This document shows, one piece after another, positions 59,307 through 64,000 of a stretch of 64,000 nucleotides of DNA. The stretch lies in assembly GCF_000620785.1 (NCBI RefSeq), contig NZ_JIAI01000002.1:302100-366099 (forward strand), read 5' to 3'. The stretch comes from Actinospineispora acaciae DSM 45401. Lineage in GTDB: Bacteria; Actinomycetota; Actinomycetes; Mycobacteriales; Pseudonocardiaceae. The position numbers were made by a program, and so were the translations under genes. Below the pieces are notes generated by a model. It was not told the origin of the DNA. It saw only the letters and a list, made by a program, of their open reading frames with translations, and searched no databases. Position 1 is the stretch's first letter. The number at the start of each line of letters is the position of its first letter.

Positions 59307-60323
59307 GTGCCGGTGCGATGCGGGATCTTCCTGCTGGCCGGGCGGTTCCCCGGCCAGGACGACGCGACGGCGCTGCGGCGCGCGGTGGACGCGGTGGTGT
59401 GCGCGGAACGGTCGGGGTTCGACGACGCGTGGATCGCCGAGCACCACTTCATGCCGTACGGCACCTGCCCGTCGGCGGTGACCTTCGCCGCGCACGCGCT
59501 GGGTCGTACCACCGGGCTGGTGGTCGGTACCGCGGTGAGCGTGTTGTCCACCGCGCATCCGGTGGCGCTGGCCGAGCAGGCACTGCTGTTGGACCAGGTC
59601 TCCGACGGCCGGTTCCGCCTCGGCGTGGGTCGCGGCGGCCCGTGGGTCGACCTGGAGGTGTTCGGCACCGGCCTGGACCGCTACGACAACGGCTTCGGCG
59701 AGGGGCTCGACCTGGTGCTGGCGGCGATGGCCGGCGGGCGGGTCGACGCGCGAGGGGATCGTTTCCGGTTCCGCCCGGTGCCGATCGTGCCCGAACCGCT
59801 GACAAGGCCGCGTCCCCCGGTGGCGGTGGCGTGCACCTCCACGGCCACCGTCGAGATCGCCGCGCTGCGCGGCCTGCCGATGCTGCTGGGCATGCACATC
59901 GACGACGAGGACAAAGCCGCGATGGTGGCGCACCACTCGGAGGTCGCGCGGGCGGCCGGACACGACCCTTCGATGATCGAGCACGTGTCGGCGGTGGTGG
60001 CGCACGTCGCCGAGGACCGCGAGCGGGCGGTGCGGGAGCTGCGCGCCGCCATGCCGGGCTGGCTGGCCGCCGGCCTGGCCGCGCACGTCCCCGTCGACGG
60101 CCGGCCCGCCCCGTCCCGCGACCCGCACCGGTACACCGAGGAGCTGTGCGCGCGGCACCCGGTGGGCAGCCCAGAGGACTGCATCGCACGACTGCGCGCC
60201 GCCGCGGCCCACACCGGCATCCGGCACGTGATCATGATGGTCGAGGGCGCCGGAACCCGCGAGCACACCCTGACCACCATCGAACGCCTAGCCGCCGAAG
60301 TCCTCCCCCACCTCGCGCCCTAG
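59307..60323 (+). CDS. LLM-class flavin-dependent oxidoreductase (luciferase-like)
   Basis: A 338-residue luciferase-family TIM barrel: DAWIAEHHFMPYG (the HH-F motif of FMN-dependent alkanal-monooxygenase-like proteins), VGTAVSVLSTAHPVALAEQALLLDQVSDGRFRLGVGRGG and a C-terminal GSPEDCIARLRA. The start is GTG 59307 or 59313. It lies 28 bp after the DHDPS-family gene and may be co-transcribed. The substrate is unknown; it differs from the F420-type gene at 12964. Confidence 0.87.
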   Translation: MPVRCGIFLLAGRFPGQDDATALRRAVDAVVCAERSGFDDAWIAEHHFMPYGTCPSAVTFAAHALGRTTGLVVGTAVSVLSTAHPVALAEQALLLDQVSDGRFRLGVGRGGPWVDLEVFGTGLDRYDNGFGEGLDLVLAAMAGGRVDARGDRFRFRPVPIVPEPLTRPRPPVAVACTSTATVEIAALRGLPMLLGMHIDDEDKAAMVAHHSEVARAAGHDPSMIEHVSAVVAHVAEDRERAVRELRAAMPGWLAAGLAAHVPVDGRPAPSRDPHRYTEELCARHPVGSPEDCIARLRAAAAHTGIRHVIMMVEGAGTREHTLTTIERLAAEVLPHLAP

Positions 60324-60326
60324 CGG

Positions 60327-60392
60327 CCTCTGGCTCGCACATCCGCTCTTGACGCCGCACATCTGCTACAGCGCGTGTGCGAGGCCCAGAGG
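60327..60392. repeat. Inverted repeat between convergent LLM and methyltransferase genes
   Basis: CCTCTGGCTCGCACA (60327-60341) pairs with TGTGCGAGGCCCAGAGG (60376-60392), leaving a 2-nt bulge in a stem of 15 pairs. It spans the methyltransferase 3' end and could terminate both genes. Confidence 0.5.
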
Positions 60393-61217
60393 TGTTGTGC
60401 GAGCGGATCGTGTCGAGGTGACCGCCACGGCGGCGTAGCGCATGGTGAACGTGCCGCCTATGGCGTCGATGGCGGCGCCGATGCCGGTCAGCAGTTCGTT
60501 CAGGGTGGCCGGTGGGAGGTTGCTGTGGCCGCCGTGGGTGGGCACCTGGTCCAGCCACTCGTCGCGGGTGTAGTCGCGCTCCCAGTCGTGGCGCCACTGC
60601 TCGGGCTCACCGAACCCGCCCGCCGCCCGTACCCCGTCGGCCGCGTGGGTGAACATCACCGAGTACGCCTCCAGGCCCGGCATGACCCGCTGGTAGACGG
60701 GCGAGTCGGGCATCGCCCTGCGGTACACCGCGACGATCGCCTCGGTCAGCTCGGGCGGCGGCTGGAACGCGTTCCAGAACACCGCCAGCCGGCCGCCGGG
60801 GCGCAGCACGCTGGCCGCCTTGGCCGCGCCGGCCACCGGGTCCACCCAGTGCCAGGCCTGGCCGGCGACGACGGCGTCGAACGTGCGGCCGGCCGGGTCC
60901 CAGGACTCGAACGCGGCCACCTCGACGTCGAGCCCGCGCGCCCGCGCGTACCCGGCCATCCGCGCGTCGACCTCGACCCCGAGCACCCTGGCGCCGGCCG
61001 CTTGGAACTGTCGGCTGGAGATGCCGGTGCCGCAGCCGACGTCGAGCACGTCGGGCACGGGGCTGGCCGCCACGATCCGCTCGATCAGCGCGTCGGGGTA
61101 GCGGGGCCGGGTCCGGTCGTAGCGCCCGGGGTCCGCGCCGAACGACTCGGCGACCTGCCGGTGCCGGTGCGGCTCGTTCACCGGGGGAGGCTCGGGGTCC
61201 GACGGTAAAGTGGGCAT
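60366..61217 (-). CDS. Class I SAM-dependent methyltransferase
   Basis: A 283-residue methyltransferase_11-type protein: FGADPGRYDRTRPRYPDALIERI, SAM motif I VLDVGCGTGISSRQF, acidic motif II VLGVEVD, VAGQAWHWVDP and VLRPGGRLAVFW. AWHWVD is typical of small-molecule methyltransferases near TetR genes. The ATG at 61217 lies within the first palindrome of the divergent operator; GTG 61181 (VNEPHRH) is an alternative start. The substrate is unknown. Confidence 0.87.
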   Translation of the reverse strand: MPTLPSDPEPPPVNEPHRHRQVAESFGADPGRYDRTRPRYPDALIERIVAASPVPDVLDVGCGTGISSRQFQAAGARVLGVEVDARMAGYARARGLDVEVAAFESWDPAGRTFDAVVAGQAWHWVDPVAGAAKAASVLRPGGRLAVFWNAFQPPPELTEAIVAVYRRAMPDSPVYQRVMPGLEAYSVMFTHAADGVRAAGGFGEPEQWRHDWERDYTRDEWLDQVPTHGGHSNLPPATLNELLTGIGAAIDAIGGTFTMRYAAVAVTSTRSARTTPLGLAHAL

Positions 61218-61246
61218 GTGCCCACCATAGTGGGCGAGCGCCCACT
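61210..61246. promoter_or_regulatory. Tandem palindromic operators between methyltransferase and TetR genes
   Basis: GTGGGCATGTGCCCAC (61210-61225) and AGTGGGCGAGCGCCCACT (61229-61246) share GTGGGC/GCCCAC half-sites with near-regular spacing. This is the usual layout for a TetR repressor controlling itself and the divergent gene. Confidence 0.75.
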
Positions 61247-61278
61247 ATCGCCAGGTGTTGAGGACGGGAGGACGCGCG

Positions 61279-61884
61279 GTGCCGACCGGCGTGGCCATGC
61301 GCGACGCGCGCGAGCAACTGTTCGACGCCGCCGAACGCGTCCTGCTCCGTGACGGTCCGCACGCGCTGACCAGCCGCGCGGTCACCACCGAGGCGGGCTG
61401 CGCCAAGGGTGTGCTGCACCGGCACTTCGACGACTTCGACGCCTTCCTGGCCGAGCTGGTCCGCGACCGCGCCGCCCGGGTGGAGGCCCAGGCCGCCGCC
61501 CTGCTCGAGCGCGCCGGAGCCGGCACCGTCGCCGGCAACCTCACCGACGTGCTGATGGACCTGTTCGGGTCGGTGGCGGTGGCGATCGTCGCGCTCATCA
61601 CCTTCCGCGACGACCTGCGTGCCCGGCTCCGCCGCGACCGCCCGACCGGCGTCCCGATCCTCACCGAGGCGACGGCCATGATCGTCTCGTACCTGGCGGC
61701 GGAGCGCGAACGAGGCCGTATCGCCTCCGACGCCGACCTCGACGCGCTGGCCCTGGCGCTGATCGGAAGCGGCCACCTGCTGTTCGCCGGCCGGGAAGAC
61801 ATCCCGCCGGGTGTCGAGGCTGTCCACCACATGGTGACCACCGTGATCGCCGGCGCCACGCCTCGCGCTCTTGACATCAAGTAA
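61279..61884 (+). CDS. TetR/AcrR-family transcriptional regulator
   Basis: A 201-residue regulator: AREQLFDAAERVLLRDGPHALTSRAVTTEAGCAKGVLHRHFDDFDAFLAELV helix-turn-helix and a helical ligand domain. GTG 61279 is preferred because GGGAGGA lies 6 nt upstream; ATG at about 61297 is an alternative. It is divergent from the methyltransferase gene with tandem palindromes between them, so it is probably the local repressor. Confidence 0.87.
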   Translation: MPTGVAMRDAREQLFDAAERVLLRDGPHALTSRAVTTEAGCAKGVLHRHFDDFDAFLAELVRDRAARVEAQAAALLERAGAGTVAGNLTDVLMDLFGSVAVAIVALITFRDDLRARLRRDRPTGVPILTEATAMIVSYLAAERERGRIASDADLDALALALIGSGHLLFAGREDIPPGVEAVHHMVTTVIAGATPRALDIK

Positions 61885-61908
61885 TATTGAGGTTCTACGT
61901 TCTCGCTT
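61871..61908 (+). promoter_or_regulatory. Candidate promoter of the quinone-oxidoreductase-like gene
   Basis: An AT-rich stretch with a consensus -35 TTGACA at 61871-61876 and a weak -10 around 61894-61901. The gene starts at 61909 without a clear RBS, so a near-leaderless transcript is possible. TCAA-N6-TTGA within the spacer could be a regulator half-site pair. Confidence 0.35.
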
Positions 61909-62880
61909 ATGAGAGCGATCATGGTTTCCCGGTTCGGCCCGCCCGAGGTCCTGCGGCTCGTCGATCTCCCCACCCCGTCGCCGGGCGATGGCCAGCTCCG
62001 GGTGACCGTCACGGCGGCCGGCGTGGGCTGGCTGGACGCCCGCATCCGCGCCGGTGGGGCGCCGCCGGAGTTCGCGCTGGCGCCGCCCTATGTGCCGGGC
62101 AGCGGCGTGGCGGGCGTGGTCACGGCGGTCGGGCCGACGGTGTCCGAGCAGTGGCTGGGCGCGCGGGTGGTGACGCATCCGGCGGGCGGGCTGTACGGCG
62201 GCGGGTACGCCGACACCGTGATCGCCGACCGTGAGGACGCGGTCGTCGTGCCGGACGGGCTCGAGCCTCGGCACGCGCTGGCGGTGCTCGACGACGGCGG
62301 CACCGCGCTCGCGCTGCTGGAGAGGACGCCGGTCCACGCGGGGGAGCACGTCGTGGTGGCGCCCGGCGTGGGCGGCCTGGGCAGCCTGCTCGTCCAACTC
62401 GCCAGGGCCGAAGGGGCGAACGTCGTCGCGGCGGTCCGCGGTGGGGACAAGATGGAGATCGCCCGGCGCCTCGGGGTCGATGCCGTCGACTACGGCGCGC
62501 CCGACTGGCCCGCCGACCTGCTCGCCCGCACCGGCGGGCGCGGCCCCGACGTCGCGTTCGACGGTCTCGGCGGTGCCGTCGGTGCCACGCTGCTGGGGCT
62601 GCTCGGCGATGGCGGCCGGTTCTCCGGCTACGGCATGAGCAGCGGCGCGCCCACCGTGATCGAGGACGCGGACCGGCGGCGGCTCACCGTGGCGGACATG
62701 ACGCAGCTGCCCGAGTTCTGGCCGGACGCGCCGCGGCGGGTGCGGCGAGTGCTCGGCGAGGCCGCCGCCGGCCGGCTGACCCCGATCATCGGCCGGACCT
62801 ACCCGCTGGCCGAGGCCGCGGCGGCGCACGTGGACATCGAGGCTCGACGCTTCGTCGGCAAGATCATGTTGCTGCCGTAG
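61909..62880 (+). CDS. Zinc-independent alcohol dehydrogenase/quinone oxidoreductase (MDR superfamily)
   Basis: A 323-residue MDR protein: GROES-like N-terminus ([49 protein letters not shown]), [16 protein letters not shown], cofactor loop [30 protein letters not shown] and the C-terminal [26 protein letters not shown]. No zinc-binding Cys/His set is visible, so it is an NADPH:quinone-reductase-type enzyme. It lies 24 bp downstream of the TetR gene. Confidence 0.88.
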   Translation: MRAIMVSRFGPPEVLRLVDLPTPSPGDGQLRVTVTAAGVGWLDARIRAGGAPPEFALAPPYVPGSGVAGVVTAVGPTVSEQWLGARVVTHPAGGLYGGGYADTVIADREDAVVVPDGLEPRHALAVLDDGGTALALLERTPVHAGEHVVVAPGVGGLGSLLVQLARAEGANVVAAVRGGDKMEIARRLGVDAVDYGAPDWPADLLARTGGRGPDVAFDGLGGAVGATLLGLLGDGGRFSGYGMSSGAPTVIEDADRRRLTVADMTQLPEFWPDAPRRVRRVLGEAAAGRLTPIIGRTYPLAEAAAAHVDIEARRFVGKIMLLP

Positions 62881-62984
62881 CGGTCCGGCTTCGCCAAGGC
62901 CGGAAATTGACACTGCCGGGCGGTTGTGATAACAGTCCGGAGGGGGTATGCCGGTGGATGAGCCCAACCTTCGGGGGTGGCCAC

Positions 62985-64000
62985 ATGACCGAGCTTGCCC
63001 CCCAGCCGATCACGGCGCGCCCGTACCCGGCGCGGCGGACGGCCAAGGGGACGTCCCTGGTGCGCTTCCTGCACACCACGGACCCGAAGGACATCGCGAT
63101 CTTGTACCTGGTGACCTCGTTCGCGTTCTTCATGGCGGGCGGGGCGATGGCGCTGCTGATGCGGGTGGAGCTGGCCCGACCGGGCGCGCAGATGTTGTCG
63201 CCGGAGCAGTACAACCAGCTGTTCACCATGCACGGCACGATCATGCTGCTGCTGTACGCGACGCCGATCCTGTTCGGGTTCGCCAACTACATCCTGCCGC
63301 TGCAGATCGGCGCGCCGGACGTGGCGTTCCCCCGGCTCAACGCGTTCTCGTACTGGCTGTTCCTGTTCGGCGGGACGATCGTCCTGTCCGGGTTCATCAC
63401 GCCGGGCGGGGCGGCTGACTTCGGCTGGACGGCCTACCACCCGCTCGCGTCCGACGTCCACTCGCCGGGCGTGGGCGGCGACCTGTGGGTGATGGGCCTG
63501 GTGATCGCCGGCCTGGGCACGATCCTGGGCGGTGTCAACTTCCTGACCACCGTGGTCTGCCTGCGGGCGCCCGGCATGACCATGTTCCGGATGCCGATCT
63601 TCACCTGGAACATCTTCATCACCACGATCCTGATCCTGCTGGCGTTCCCGGTGCTCACCGCAGGCCTGATGGGCATGGAGGTGGACAGGCACCTCGGCGG
63701 GCACGTGTTCGACCCGGCCAACGGCGGCGGGATCCTGTGGCAGCACCTGTTCTGGTTCTTCGGCCACCCCGAGGTCTACATCGTGGCGCTGCCGTTCTTC
63801 GGCATCGTGACCGAGGTCTTCCCGGTGTTCAGCCGCAAGCCGCTGTTCGGCTACAAGGCCCTGGTGTACGCCACGATCTCGATCGCGGCGCTGTCGATGG
63901 CGGTGTGGGCGCACCACATGTACGCCACCGGCGCGGTGCTGCTGGCGTTCTTCTCGTTCACCACGTTCCTGATCGCGATCCCGACCGGCATCAAGTTCTT
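62985..64000 (+). CDS. ctaD: Cytochrome c oxidase subunit I (CtaD), 3' part outside window
   Basis: 338 residues are visible of an expected about 550-580. It begins [30 protein letters not shown], typical of actinobacterial aa3 oxidase subunit I. The low-spin heme a ligand His is in [12 protein letters not shown], and the Cu-B/heme a3 region is in [19 protein letters not shown] (H-P-E-V-Y, Cu-B His and the His-Tyr crosslink pair) with HHMYATG following. It pumps protons while reducing O2. GGGGGTGG precedes ATG 62985. It is a core respiratory gene unrelated to the accessory loci to its left. Confidence 0.97.
   Translation, partial: MTELAPQPITARPYPARRTAKGTSLVRFLHTTDPKDIAILYLVTSFAFFMAGGAMALLMRVELARPGAQMLSPEQYNQLFTMHGTIMLLLYATPILFGFANYILPLQIGAPDVAFPRLNAFSYWLFLFGGTIVLSGFITPGGAADFGWTAYHPLASDVHSPGVGGDLWVMGLVIAGLGTILGGVNFLTTVVCLRAPGMTMFRMPIFTWNIFITTILILLAFPVLTAGLMGMEVDRHLGGHVFDPANGGGILWQHLFWFFGHPEVYIVALPFFGIVTEVFPVFSRKPLFGYKALVYATISIAALSMAVWAHHMYATGAVLLAFFSFTTFLIAIPTGIKF

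Overview
The window is very GC-rich, gene-dense chromosomal DNA with many GTG starts and 1-4 nt stop/start overlaps. It encodes F420/flavin luciferase-fold oxidoreductases, ECF, ANTAR and PucR regulators, TAP-like exported hydrolases and a heme-copper oxidase. Together these point to a soil actinobacterium. Pseudonocardiales is a plausible order, but that is an inference from gene style only. No rRNA, tRNA, CRISPR array or insertion sequence was seen.

Layout. (a) 1-3380: the left edge cuts an asparagine-synthetase-like cyclase preceded by a PqqD/RRE-type protein (lasso-peptide-like RiPP machinery). Divergent to it is a DsbA-like thioredoxin plus VKOR pair for disulfide formation. (b) 4901-10616: an RpiR regulator divergent from a D-glutamate-cyclase-family protein, a SelA-like PLP enzyme, an MFS carrier and an FGGY kinase, which looks like a small catabolic operon of unknown substrate. 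(c) 10.6-15.5 kb: an XRE remnant, a DoxX-like protein, a YCII protein convergent with a SnoaL-tailed ECF sigma factor, an F420-type oxidoreductase and a TAP-like hydrolase. (d) 15.5-22.1 kb: a fold-IV aminotransferase, then a signalling block of GAF-ANTAR, CheR-PAS, CheB, STAS and a second GAF-ANTAR, and a DUF4184 membrane protein.

(e) 22.2-39.5 kb: aromatic/oxygenase catabolism. It contains a PucR regulator, a Rieske oxygenase with a metal-ligand-less amidohydrolase homologue, a flavin hydroxylase/extradiol dioxygenase/C-C hydrolase operon with a TetR regulator, and a polyamine-type ABC importer. It ends with an HpaB/HpaC-type two-component monooxygenase, transporter genes and a MarR regulator. 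A 54-bp element is repeated upstream of the Rieske gene and of the ABC binding protein. (f) 39.45-39.85 kb: the only gap over 300 bp. It holds two decayed gene ends and a perfect 20-bp hairpin. (g) 39.85-51 kb: a second aromatic-type locus with ferredoxin reductase, ferredoxin, FAH-family and VOC proteins, a C-C hydrolase, two SDRs, a ribose-type ABC importer, an enoyl-CoA hydratase homologue and a TetR regulator. An identical 20-bp palindrome lies in front of its two main promoter regions.

(h) 51.0-59.3 kb: an acid-sugar-like catabolic locus with an XRE-cupin regulator, a kynurenine-formamidase-like hydrolase, an enolase-superfamily enzyme, a 2-hydroxyacid dehydrogenase, two MFS carriers and two DHDPS/KDG-aldolase-family enzymes. 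A GntR-like palindrome lies in its divergent promoter. (i) 59.3-64.0 kb: a luciferase-like oxidoreductase, a methyltransferase/TetR pair with tandem operators, a quinone-oxidoreductase-like enzyme and the 5' part of ctaD.

Substrates are not deducible from sequence alone; pathway assignments are family-level.
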